From assembly GCF_000222685.1 (NCBI RefSeq), contig NZ_AFWJ01000265.1:1-36178 (forward strand): 36,178 nt of DNA, given 5' to 3'. Below are positions 19,175 to 27,028 of the stretch, in pieces. Source of the stretch: Vibrio nigripulchritudo ATCC 27043. Lineage in GTDB: Bacteria > Pseudomonadota > Gammaproteobacteria > Enterobacterales > Vibrionaceae. Below the pieces are notes generated by a model that searched no databases, was not told where the DNA came from, and saw only the letters and a program-made list of their open reading frames with translations. Each line of letters opens with the position of its first letter. The stretch's first letter is position 1. A program made the translations under genes and the position numbers.

Positions 19175-19743
19175 CAGTAGTTACCTCGATATGCACGGAA
19201 ATTGTATTCGCCATACTTTCCAGCAAACACGGTTAGGGTGATCTTTTTGTATCGATTGAGTGAATCGGTAAATCCAAAGCGTGAGTCCGGGTCGTAAACG
19301 ACACTGACTTCTACCCTGAAGTTGCGATAGTCGCTACTGATGTCTGAGCCAAAGATGTCATTTAAGTTGCCTTTTACCGTGACACCAGAGCTACATTCTG
19401 ACGAATTATTGGTGTGCCAGCAGCCCACGTAATCGTCCACATCGTTGTAGGTCGCTGGCGTTTCCCCCGTTTCTGCGTCCAAGGTTGTGGTGCAGGATGT
19501 GGCTCCGGTTTCATCACACCGGACAATTCCACCATTGGGGTCACTATTGTCATCAAAACCTCGCGCCAGTATTTCGGTCATCATACTCTGCGCCAGAATA
19601 GAAGCACGGACCTGATATTGGGAACTTGCGGAGTTTTCTACCCGAGGGAATAAGATGGTCAGCAATACAGACATCGAGATCCCCAGAACAAGAATCGCAA
19701 TGATGCTTTCAATAAGGGTAAAGCCTTTAGCCTTAGCAGCCAT
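19174..19743 (-). CDS. mshD: MSHA minor pilin MshD
   Basis: 189 residues from the ATG at 19743 (MAAKAKG, then FTLIESIIAILVLGISMSVLLTI). Glu5 of the mature form is present. I rejected a 43-residue upstream extension because it lies wholly inside mshC and would bury the prepilin leader. GAGGG lies eight bases before the chosen ATG. The body is rich in Asp, Asn and Cys (CDETGATSCTTT; CWHTNNSSECSSG), which suggests disulphide-stabilised loops. It overlaps mshC by 11 bases and mshO by one. The similarity to GspI/PilV-like minor pilins is by architecture only. Confidence 0.92.
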   Translation of the reverse strand: MAAKAKGFTLIESIIAILVLGISMSVLLTILFPRVENSASSQYQVRASILAQSMMTEILARGFDDNSDPNGGIVRCDETGATSCTTTLDAETGETPATYNDVDDYVGCWHTNNSSECSSGVTVKGNLNDIFGSDISSDYRNFRVEVSVVYDPDSRFGFTDSLNRYKKITLTVFAGKYGEYNFRAYRGNY

Positions 19744-20233
19744 AGACGAAACCCTCACTGTTAATGCATACCTGAGTCGACTCAACACCGTTGGACATAC
19801 CAATAGTGATATTCCCACCCGCCGTTGGAGTTGTACAACCAGATACGCATGTAGGAAGACCCAAAAGGTCAAACTCTACAACTAAGGAAGCCGGGGTGAA
19901 TGAAAATGTCTGATCTTCCACCATAACGTAGTTACTTCTGATTTCGGACGAACACCCTTCCCCTGATCCCAGACAATTGCCAGAGACTTCAAGCCGGTAT
20001 TTACTTTGGTTACCGGAATAGTCAAGAGAACTAAGATTAGATTGCATTCGACCTAATTGAATTTGTCGAATAACTGAAATGGCTTGTTCTTGGGCAGCAT
20101 ATGCTGAAAAGCCAGAAGGACCGGAGTATTTAGAAGCAGCGTAGGTAGAGATGATACCAAGAACAAGAATGACAACAATCAACTCGGTTAGCGTAAAACC
20201 AACCTGAGTAAACTTATGCTTCTTTAAAGGCAT
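19733..20233 (-). CDS. mshC: MSHA pilin-like protein MshC
   Basis: 166 residues from the ATG at 20233 (MPLKKHKFTQVG, then FTLTELIVVILVLGIISTYAA). Mature Glu5 is present. It resembles the GspH/FimU class of minor pilins. An upstream in-frame GTG (20239) would add two residues; ribosome binding signals are poor for both. Three Cys pairs (CLGSGEGC, CVSGC and two near the C-terminus) suggest disulphides. It is the first gene after the terminator-like hairpin behind mshA, so its expression depends on read-through from mshBA or an unseen promoter. Confidence 0.92.
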   Translation of the reverse strand: MPLKKHKFTQVGFTLTELIVVILVLGIISTYAASKYSGPSGFSAYAAQEQAISVIRQIQLGRMQSNLSSLDYSGNQSKYRLEVSGNCLGSGEGCSSEIRSNYVMVEDQTFSFTPASLVVEFDLLGLPTCVSGCTTPTAGGNITIGMSNGVESTQVCINSEGFVYGC

Positions 20234-20269
20234 AACCACAAACTGATCGATGTAACAATGATAATTTCA

Positions 20270-20299
20270 AAAAGAGACCAGCTCACGCTGATCTCTTTT
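20270..20299 (-). terminator. Terminator-like hairpin behind mshA
   Basis: Stem arms AAAAGAGACCAGC (20270-20282) and GCTGATCTCTTTT (20287-20299) pair at 12 of 13 positions plus one G-U-type mismatch, around a four-base loop. On the minus strand the stem ends in TCTTTTT, a U-tract. It lies six bases past the mshA stop and before mshC, all in one apparent operon. The likely effect is partial termination, giving more mshBA than mshCDOPQ message, and protection of the mshA 3' end. Confidence 0.8.
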
Positions 20300-20305
20300 C
20301 AACAA

Positions 20306-20800
20306 TTAACAACCAGTAGACACAACAGTTATTGTTGGAGCACTGGATGAATTCTCAGCTTCCGCGTATGAAACATAGCAATTTGTGTTAGCGATTGCTG
20401 TAGCATCAGCATGTGTAGGAGACGCTTTGAATGTTGCTAGGTAAGATGCTCCTGCCGAACCAGCTCCCGAAACAGCAGTATCCCAGTCTGCTGGAAGTCC
20501 TTCAACAGCTAACTGAATTCCATCAGTTTCAGCACTTGGATAACCAAAATGAGTATCGATACCACTAGCTATTGGCGTAGTGGCTGCACCTTTGCTAACA
20601 CCCTCTTCGCCTTCGATAGCTGACTTACCATATACAATACCTGCAGCACCATTCATCGCTCCTTTTAGCCCTTGCAACGAGGATTCACGCGCATCGCCTT
20701 GTAGGTTTAAAAACTTAGGTGCGGCGGTTACCGCCAGAATACCCAAAATAACAATTACAACCACTAATTCAATTAGGGTGAAACCGCCTTGTCTTTTCAT
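20306..20800 (-). CDS. mshA: Major MSHA pilin MshA
   Basis: 164 residues from the ATG at 20800. It is the main structural subunit of the mannose-sensitive haemagglutinin type IV pilus, used for surface scanning and attachment. The leader MKRQGG is followed by [28 protein letters not shown], the canonical class IVa pilin helix with Glu5. The C-terminal Cys pair (CYVSY and VVSTGC at the end) forms the expected D-region disulphide. An in-frame GTG two codons upstream exists, but the ATG has GAGAAG before it and gives the usual leader. It lies between mshB and the terminator-like hairpin. The variable middle region is rich in Ala, Gly and Thr. Confidence 0.95.
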   Translation of the reverse strand: MKRQGGFTLIELVVVIVILGILAVTAAPKFLNLQGDARESSLQGLKGAMNGAAGIVYGKSAIEGEEGVSKGAATTPIASGIDTHFGYPSAETDGIQLAVEGLPADWDTAVSGAGSAGASYLATFKASPTHADATAIANTNCYVSYAEAENSSSAPTITVVSTGC

Positions 20801-20848
20801 AGTCACTTCTCTCTATGTTTAGATATTAATGCGCTGTAACCAAATAAG

Positions 20849-21418
20849 TTACTGCAATTCTACGGTCACACGACCAGTTTTTATTTCATACACAAACTTG
20901 TGATCACTGCCTTCTTGCTGCACATAGGTACAAGTGCTTTCGCCACTGTCGGCTTCAGCAGTGTATTTTACATCTGTTAAATTACTGCTTGCTGCATCCC
21001 CTACTTTAGGAGAATTTTGCAACAGGTTTTCCATCAGGTTAACGCAGTCGGACGATGAAATGGTTGACGGTGCCGTAGTCTGTCCGGTGGTTTTTAACGC
21101 AATCGGATAGCCATCACGGAATCCACTGTCATTACCATCGTTATCGAATGAACGCGTTAGCCAAAATTCAATACCATCGTATTCAATGAAATGTTGTTTG
21201 TTGTTGCCAGTACCAATGCCAGGTCGACCTTTAGCCTCCCACTGAGCTCTTGCAGAAAGAACTCCAGTGGCATACCCACCTGCTACAGCCTCTATACTGG
21301 CTTTTTTAGCTTCATCGGTGACATCCAAAAACTTGGGCAATGCAGCAGCGGCAAGCAACCCTAAAATAACAATCACGACAACCAGTTCTACTAATGAAAA
21401 ACCGAACTGCTTTCTCAT
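20849..21418 (-). CDS. mshB: MSHA pilin-like protein MshB
   Basis: 189 residues. A second pilin-like subunit whose N-terminus closely resembles MshA: leader MRKQFG, then [27 protein letters not shown] with Glu5. The remaining sequence differs, including a Cys pair (SSDCVNLM and STCTYV). Probably a minor pilin. AGGTGA lies five bases before the ATG. It is the first gene of the pilin operon; an 89-base gap separates it from mshF and contains a perfect -10 hexamer. mshA starts 48 bases downstream. Confidence 0.94.
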   Translation of the reverse strand: MRKQFGFSLVELVVVIVILGLLAAAALPKFLDVTDEAKKASIEAVAGGYATGVLSARAQWEAKGRPGIGTGNNKQHFIEYDGIEFWLTRSFDNDGNDSGFRDGYPIALKTTGQTTAPSTISSSDCVNLMENLLQNSPKVGDAASSNLTDVKYTAEADSGESTCTYVQQEGSDHKFVYEIKTGRVTVELQ

Positions 21419-21457
21419 TTCATCACCTATGCATTTTTGCTCAATCTGAGCGAATTC

Positions 21458-21463
21458 ATTATA
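21458..21463 (-). promoter_or_regulatory. Candidate -10 of the pilin operon promoter before mshB
   Basis: TATAAT on the minus strand, 39 bases upstream of the mshB ATG, in the 89-base mshF-mshB gap. No good -35 hexamer is seen at 16-18 bases, so an activator may be needed. From V. cholerae work the msh locus is known to use two promoters, one ahead of mshB, which fits this position. Confidence 0.55.
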
Positions 21464-21507
21464 TCGTATGCCTAACAGTAAGCCTATGATTTAAGTAATT
21501 TGTTTGC

Positions 21508-21954
21508 TTATTTTATAGCACTTATTGAGAGCTTCTTCTCATTCAAAACTAAGTCCAGTACCAAATCGCTCGAAAATTCGTAACGACAGTGGTAACTAGG
21601 GGCTCCTGATACCATCGTCGCCTTGGGTCTCCCTAAGTAAGTGCTGTCTACGCTTGGATACAGTGTCTCCAGCCACCACTCACAATCCACTGTATTACTA
21701 TGCAAAGGTAATACCCACCCGTTATGATCCAACTGGATCTGTTGCTCTTTGTACTCAATCACTTTGGGTTGTTTCTTAATAACCCATTGTTGTCTATAGG
21801 CATTTGCTCGTTCAGTAATATTATCTTCAACCATTAAAAACGTAGTACTTGCTGCCTCATCGTCAATTTTTTGCCAATTGACAACCATAATGCCTAGCAA
21901 AATGAACACCAAAGCTGCCCATACCGAAAACGCAGAAACCGTTTTTGCCGCCAC
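21508..21954 (-). CDS. mshF: MSHA biogenesis protein MshF
   Basis: 148 residues. An MSHA-specific protein of unknown biochemical role. One membrane segment is seen at residues 8-26 (AFSVWAALVFILLGIMVVNW) with the remainder predicted periplasmic, including a Cys pair (VDCEWW and YHCRYE). The start codon is GTG (21952-21954), preceded by AAGGCGG that overlaps the mshG 3' end region. It is the last gene of the assembly half of the locus, 12 bases after mshG. Assignment is mainly by position between mshG and mshB plus general similarity. Confidence 0.85.
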   Translation of the reverse strand: MAAKTVSAFSVWAALVFILLGIMVVNWQKIDDEAASTTFLMVEDNITERANAYRQQWVIKKQPKVIEYKEQQIQLDHNGWVLPLHSNTVDCEWWLETLYPSVDSTYLGRPKATMVSGAPSYHCRYEFSSDLVLDLVLNEKKLSISAIK

Positions 21955-21966
21955 TAAATTGCCGCC

Positions 21967-23190
21967 TTATTTCTGAATCGCATCGAGCATGCCCCACATC
22001 GGTAAGAAAATACCGAGAGCAAGAATCAAAACCATGCCAGCGACAATCGTCAGTAATATGGGTTCGATTCGAGCCGTTAGTGTCTTGAGATCGTAGTCCA
22101 CTTCCCGGTCATAAAAATCAGACACTTCTAATAGCAACTCATCGATTCGCCCGGTTTCTTCACCTACGGAAATCATCTGGATAACCAAGGGTGTAAAAAT
22201 CTGGCTTTGGATTGCTGTTGAAGACACCGTACTACCAGCTTCAATGGCTGATTTCATTTCCAGAATCCGAAGTTCCAAAAATCGATTCCCTAACGCCTCA
22301 CCCGAAAGTGCTAGCGACTGATTCAGCGGTACACCCGACTTCAACATCAACGCAAAGGTACGAGAAAATCGAGATAACTGAGCCCGGTTGACAATATCAC
22401 CAACAATAGGAATACGAAGGCGAAACTTGTCCCACTTTTCACGTCCGTCTGCCGTTCCTATCCAGGCTTTCATACCAAACAGAAACGCGATAAATGCCCC
22501 AACCAGCCATACCCAATAATTCACAAAGAAATTGGATGTGGTGATCAAAATTCGAGTTGGCAGAGGCAAATCAACACCAAACCTTGCGAACATCGTGGCA
22601 AATTGCGGAATCACTTTTACGTTAAGCACTATCATCGCTATTGATATGAAACTTAACACAAATATCGGATAACGCATTGCGGTTTTAATTCTTTTTCGTG
22701 TTTCTAATTCTTGTTCATAGTATTGAGACAATTGCAGTAATGCCTGATCTAACCGACCTGTATTTTCACCCACATTGATCATTGAAACAAAAAGCGGGCT
22801 GAAAACTTTTGGGTATTGCTGCATCGACGAAGACAAATTCCGACCATTTGTCAGCTCATTACCGACATCTTCCAACGCTTGTTTTAACTGCTTATTGGCG
22901 CAATTCTGTACCAACCCTTTGATAGCACGAAGGATTGGAACCCCCGCTTTCGTCAGGCTGTACAGTTGCCGACAGAAAATCACTAACACTTCTAACGGAA
23001 TCGAAGGCGTAAATAACGCTGATACATCAAAACCAGCCCCACCTTCAGCACTTCTACCAGCACTGATCGATGTCGGTATCACACCTTTACTGATCAGGGC
23101 TTCGGCGGCGAGTTCTTCTGTCGGAGCCTCCACCTGCCCCGCAACTTTGCTTCCTTGTAAATCTCTGCCCTGATACTGGTAAGTCGCCAT
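21967..23190 (-). CDS. mshG: MSHA platform protein MshG (PilC/GspF family)
   Basis: 407 residues, the normal GspF/PilC length. This inner-membrane platform protein couples the MshE ATPase to pilus assembly. Two homologous cytoplasmic domains are visible (FCRQLYSLTKAGVPILRAI at about 71-89; FSRTFALMLKSGVPLNQSL at about 273-291), each followed by the conserved VSMINVGENTGRLD / IQMISVGEETGRID motif. Membrane segments lie at about 170-190, 220-240 and 375-398. An AAGGTG site overlapping the mshE stop precedes the ATG by five bases. It is nine bases after mshE. Confidence 0.97.
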   Translation of the reverse strand: MATYQYQGRDLQGSKVAGQVEAPTEELAAEALISKGVIPTSISAGRSAEGGAGFDVSALFTPSIPLEVLVIFCRQLYSLTKAGVPILRAIKGLVQNCANKQLKQALEDVGNELTNGRNLSSSMQQYPKVFSPLFVSMINVGENTGRLDQALLQLSQYYEQELETRKRIKTAMRYPIFVLSFISIAMIVLNVKVIPQFATMFARFGVDLPLPTRILITTSNFFVNYWVWLVGAFIAFLFGMKAWIGTADGREKWDKFRLRIPIVGDIVNRAQLSRFSRTFALMLKSGVPLNQSLALSGEALGNRFLELRILEMKSAIEAGSTVSSTAIQSQIFTPLVIQMISVGEETGRIDELLLEVSDFYDREVDYDLKTLTARIEPILLTIVAGMVLILALGIFLPMWGMLDAIQK

Positions 23191-23199
23191 GTCGTCACC

Positions 23200-24927
23200 T
23201 TAGAGGAAAATCGGCTCATTCGAACCCGAGGAATCCCCTTCACCCAGATTCATGACTTCATCCAGACTCACCACACCTTTCAGTGCCAGCTCCATCGCAG
23301 ACGCCAGTAAAGGCTTATAACCCGGTGCTTTTCGAGCTTGCTGAGCGAAACCTACGGCATCTCCCGCTCGAAGGGTGTCCATCATCCCCTGTTCTAGCTC
23401 CAGTAATTCGAAGACACCCACTCGCCCTCTGTACCCCGTTAGGTTACAGTTCTGACAGCCAACCCCTTTATAGAAGGTCGCGTTGACCTGATTCGGGAAA
23501 CGGCTCTCAAGCCATTGCCTGCGAGCATCATCAATATGATCCTCTGTTCGACAGTCCGGACAGATTTTCCGAACCAATCGCTGTGCTAACACGGCTCGAA
23601 CAGCACTGGCAACCAGATAGCCCGGTGCACCCATGTCCATCATGCGAAGCGCACTGTCAACCGCATCGTTGGTATGCAGAGTACTCAGAACTAAGTGACC
23701 CGTCAGAGCAGCACGAAGACCGATTTCAACGGTTTCCTGATCTCGCATCTCACCCACTAAAATAATGTCCGGGTCCTGACGTAAGAAGGTTCTGAGGATA
23801 GTAGAGAAATCCAAATCAATCTTAGTATTGACCTGCACCTGATTGACTCGATCCAATCGGTATTCCACCGGATCTTCGGCAGTGATGATTTTCTTCCCGG
23901 GTTCATTGAGCTCACTCAATGCACCGTAAAGTGTAGTGGTTTTACCCGAACCCGTAGGCCCTGTAACCAGAATCATGCCATGTGGCCGGCGTAGCTGCTG
24001 CCTGAGTCTGAGCAGTAAATCTTCTGGAAGCCCAGATTCATCCAGTTTACGAACACCGGCTGACTGATTGAGCAAACGCATCACCACCGACTCACCATGC
24101 TGCACAGGCATGGTAGACATACGGATATCGACGGATTGACCTTTAACGCGGATATTGAATCGTCCATCCTGAGGCAAACGCTTCTCAGATATGTCGAGGT
24201 TTGCCATCAGTTTAAGTCTGAGTACCAGCGCAGAGGCAATGTTCACCTCGTTCAACAAAGTCTCATGTAAAACACCATCAACACGCTGGCGTAATCGAAG
24301 TACATTGGCGTCTGGCTCAATATGAATATCTGAAGCCCCCACCTGTATCGCATCTTCGAACAGCGAGTTGATCAGCTTTACAACGGTAACTTCTTCGCTG
24401 TCTTCGTCTTCACCAAAGGAAAAGTCAAAGCTATCGCTGACTTGGTGCTCTGCACCAAGCTGCTCTGCAAACGAAGCAATTTCTTTGGTTCTTCGGTAAT
24501 AGCGGTCAAACCCTTCTACTAACTGCTTTTCGGGGGCTATAACAAAATCAAGGGCATATTGCTGCAACTGGCTTAGCAAAGATTCCTGAGCGAAGAGATC
24601 CGCTGGATCACTCATGGCGACCCGCAATGTGTCACCCTGACGTCCAACTACCAAAGCACGCAATCGACGAGCATGTACTTCCGGTAGAATTTGAACGGCA
24701 TCCACATCCACATTGGCCCGGCTTAAGTCGATCAAAGGTACGTTTAGCTGCTGAGATAGGAAGGTCAGCATCTGAGTTTCCGTCAGGAAACCCAGTTGGA
24801 TTAAAGTATCGCCCAGCTTACGTCCGGTATTCTTCTGGTGACTTAGCGCTTCTTCTACCTGATGTTCTGAGATAATGCCTTCTTCAACCAGCAAGTCACC
24901 AAGGCGTTTACGTAATTTAATTTGCAT
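23200..24927 (-). CDS. mshE: MSHA pilus extension ATPase MshE, c-di-GMP-binding
   Basis: 575 residues. A PilB/GspE-type hexameric ATPase that powers pilus polymerisation. The N-terminal MshEN domain has the tandem c-di-GMP motif: RLGDLLVEEG with Arg8 and Gln31 in the first half, and RKLGDTLIQLG (36-46) followed by LSQQLNVP in the second. In V. cholerae MshE this motif binds c-di-GMP and makes extension depend on it. The ATPase core shows Walker A GPTGSGKT (323-330), the Asp box AEDPVEY (350-356), Walker B IILVGEMRD (388-396), the His box LSTLHTND and two zinc-type pairs CPDC (456-459) and CQNC (491-494). It overlaps mshN by 11 bases. Confidence 0.98.
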   Translation of the reverse strand: MQIKLRKRLGDLLVEEGIISEHQVEEALSHQKNTGRKLGDTLIQLGFLTETQMLTFLSQQLNVPLIDLSRANVDVDAVQILPEVHARRLRALVVGRQGDTLRVAMSDPADLFAQESLLSQLQQYALDFVIAPEKQLVEGFDRYYRRTKEIASFAEQLGAEHQVSDSFDFSFGEDEDSEEVTVVKLINSLFEDAIQVGASDIHIEPDANVLRLRQRVDGVLHETLLNEVNIASALVLRLKLMANLDISEKRLPQDGRFNIRVKGQSVDIRMSTMPVQHGESVVMRLLNQSAGVRKLDESGLPEDLLLRLRQQLRRPHGMILVTGPTGSGKTTTLYGALSELNEPGKKIITAEDPVEYRLDRVNQVQVNTKIDLDFSTILRTFLRQDPDIILVGEMRDQETVEIGLRAALTGHLVLSTLHTNDAVDSALRMMDMGAPGYLVASAVRAVLAQRLVRKICPDCRTEDHIDDARRQWLESRFPNQVNATFYKGVGCQNCNLTGYRGRVGVFELLELEQGMMDTLRAGDAVGFAQQARKAPGYKPLLASAMELALKGVVSLDEVMNLGEGDSSGSNEPIFL

Positions 24928-26184
24928 TCGATGTCGCCTCTTTACTGCTGAGATAGCTGATTCTTTCTCGGATAAACTGATTGGTTCGAGCGGATAATCC
25001 GACGCGATTCAAAGCTTTTTCATAAGAGGTTTTTGCTTTGCTGAACTCTTCGTTACGTTCTTGCTGAATCGCCAGACCAAGCCACCATTTGCCATTGTCC
25101 TGATCTTTGTTTACCAGCATTTGATAGCTTTCGAGCGCCAACTCATGTTTTTTAAGCTGCTGAGCCAGACCCGCTCTTGCAGACAGATAATCCATGCTTG
25201 GGCTTGGTGGCAAATATTCCAACACGCCCAGGGCTGCCTCAGTAATCCCTTCCTTGACCAAAATATTCATAGCAGCAAGTCTAAGGGTCTGACTGTCTTT
25301 GTTTAACACAATACCCTGCTGCAGGATTTCGAGAGATTGCCTTACATCACCCCGACCGTAGTAAAGTGCGGCGAGCTTTTTCCGCACAACATCATCTTTA
25401 GGAACATAGCGAAGCGCCGTACGATAGCCTTTAATGGCACCGTCAAAATCATTGGAATCCAATGCTTTTTTCGCTCTTGATAGCGCTTTTTCAGCCAACT
25501 GTTGTGGCGTCAGCTCGACTTGCTGAATAGCCATTGCACCATCTTCCACCACTTTTGGAGTTGGGTTGGCACTTGCGATAGCCGTTGTTTTACTTTCATT
25601 GGCTTGAGATGGTTTGGCTTTCTCTGTCTTCTTCGTTACTTTTGGCTCTTCAGTTTTCGGGCGTTCAACTTTAACTTCAACAGATTTAGGTTTCGCCGCT
25701 ACCGTTTTGCTTATTTCTGTATTCGCAGGTGGATTAGTTTTTGTTGGCTGGCTACGTTCGACTGCCACAACCCCAGGGGTCGCTTTTGTTTCTTCAACAC
25801 TTTCCGAAACGATGTCATCTAAATCAGATTCAGGATCGACGAAGTCGCCGCTAAGCTGCTCAAGCTTTTCACTTTCTTCGTAAATGCTGCTCACCGATTC
25901 TTCCACCGACTGCTTAGTTGGAGATGTAGATTCGAGGGTAACAACAGTGGTCACATTTTTTTCGCACTTTGCTCGGCAATCTCAGGGATAGATTCAGGTT
26001 CAGGCTGCTGTTTGACTGGTAGTAAAGCCCACACACCGTAGGCAATGAGCGCTAACAAAGCGCCTCCGGTCAGCCACCACTTTTTACTGCCCGAACGAAT
26101 AGGCGTGACATCGACCTTTTCGATTCGACTTGTGGACGGCTTTTTGTCCGTCATATCTGAAAGAGCTTTGTTAATGACACTCAT
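24917..26184 (-). pseudogene. mshN: mshN, TPR pilus-assembly protein, split by a frameshift
   Basis: MshN is a bitopic inner-membrane protein with a periplasmic TPR region, needed for MSHA assembly. The N-terminal frame starts at 26184 (MSVINKALSDM, sharing ATGA with the mshM stop) and contains a membrane segment at about residues 36-55. It stops after 77 residues at 25954-25952 region (AKKM, then TGA). The remaining 345 codons, with a Pro/Lys/Glu-rich linker and TPR units (about residues 170-330 of that part), are open in the next frame to 24917. The break is at a coding-strand A7 run (plus-strand T7, 25956-25962). One more A would give AKKNVTTVV and a single protein of about 422 residues, the expected single-ORF form. 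A -1 slip on AAA AAA A would also join the frames. Alternatively the base is a sequencing error or phase-variable tract. Confidence 0.85.
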
Positions 26185-27026
26185 AACAAGCCCCATCCCC
26201 ACATAAATGGGGTTTTAAACCTTGGTTTTACCGTATCGAGAGTGTCATTAATGGCATCGTACGCATGTTCCATATGAATGTGCGTTGCGTTCGAATTACA
26301 GGCAAGCAACAGGGATTTGTGGCACACCTGATTGATCAAACGAGGCACACCTTTCGAGGCCTTCCAGATTGCTTTTTTAACTTTGGCTTCAAACAAATTT
26401 ACGTTGCCGCCACTGACCTGTACCCGATGGTCGATATAGGCAAACGCTTCTTCCATTGAAAGTGGACGTAAAGTCGCACTGAAAGATATACGCTGTTTTA
26501 ACTGACGCAGATGATGATGTTCCAATCTCGCGTCCAACTCGGGCTGCCCTAACAACACGATTTGCATCAGCTTGGCATGCTCGGTTTCAAGATTTCCGAA
26601 CAAGCGAATGGTTTCGAGAGCTTCGTCGGACAACCCTTGTGCTTCGTCTATCAAAGCCACAACTCGCTTGCCTTTAAGGTGCTGTTTCATCAACTGAGCC
26701 TGAATATCATCCACCAAACTTTCGCTGTCTCTGACTTCAACTTCCAATTCTTTGGCAATGGCGATTTTCAACTCTTCCCCTGTCAACTGAGGGTTGGGTA
26801 GATAAACCAGCGAGACCTCATCAACCAGTTGGTTAATGAGCATCCGACAGACCATTGTCTTACCCGTACCGACCTCGCCAGAAACCTTAATTACCCCCTC
26901 GCCCATTTCAATCGCAGACAAAACGGTTTGGATCGCCTCGTAATGCGGCACTAACCCCTGAAACAGTTCAGTATTAGGGGTTAGCGAAAAAGGCGCTTGG
27001 TTAAATCCAAAATAGGTCTGATACAT
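26181..27026 (-). CDS. mshM: MSHA ATPase MshM (ExeA/GspA-type AAA protein)
   Basis: 281 residues. An AAA ATPase of the ExeA family, which in related systems helps place the secretin in the cell wall. Walker A GEVGTGKT is at 50-57 and Walker B VVALIDEAQ at 122-130; a sensor-like stretch IVLLGQPELDARL and an arginine-rich RQLKQRISF follow. There is no peptidoglycan-binding tail, so it is shorter than ExeA. It starts two bases after the mshL stop and its own stop overlaps the mshN start (ATGA). Confidence 0.95.
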   Translation of the reverse strand: MYQTYFGFNQAPFSLTPNTELFQGLVPHYEAIQTVLSAIEMGEGVIKVSGEVGTGKTMVCRMLINQLVDEVSLVYLPNPQLTGEELKIAIAKELEVEVRDSESLVDDIQAQLMKQHLKGKRVVALIDEAQGLSDEALETIRLFGNLETEHAKLMQIVLLGQPELDARLEHHHLRQLKQRISFSATLRPLSMEEAFAYIDHRVQVSGGNVNLFEAKVKKAIWKASKGVPRLINQVCHKSLLLACNSNATHIHMEHAYDAINDTLDTVKPRFKTPFMWGWGLL

Positions 27027-27028
27027 AA

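Noticed and set aside
19744-19872. 43-residue upstream extension of MshD
   Set aside because: It lies inside mshC and would put the prepilin leader in the middle of the protein; a good ribosome binding site supports the ATG at 19743.
25502-25883. Plus-strand open frames opposite mshN rich in Phe and aromatic residues
   Set aside because: They are antisense shadows of the Lys/Glu/Thr-rich linker of mshN, with no start signal or recognisable domain.
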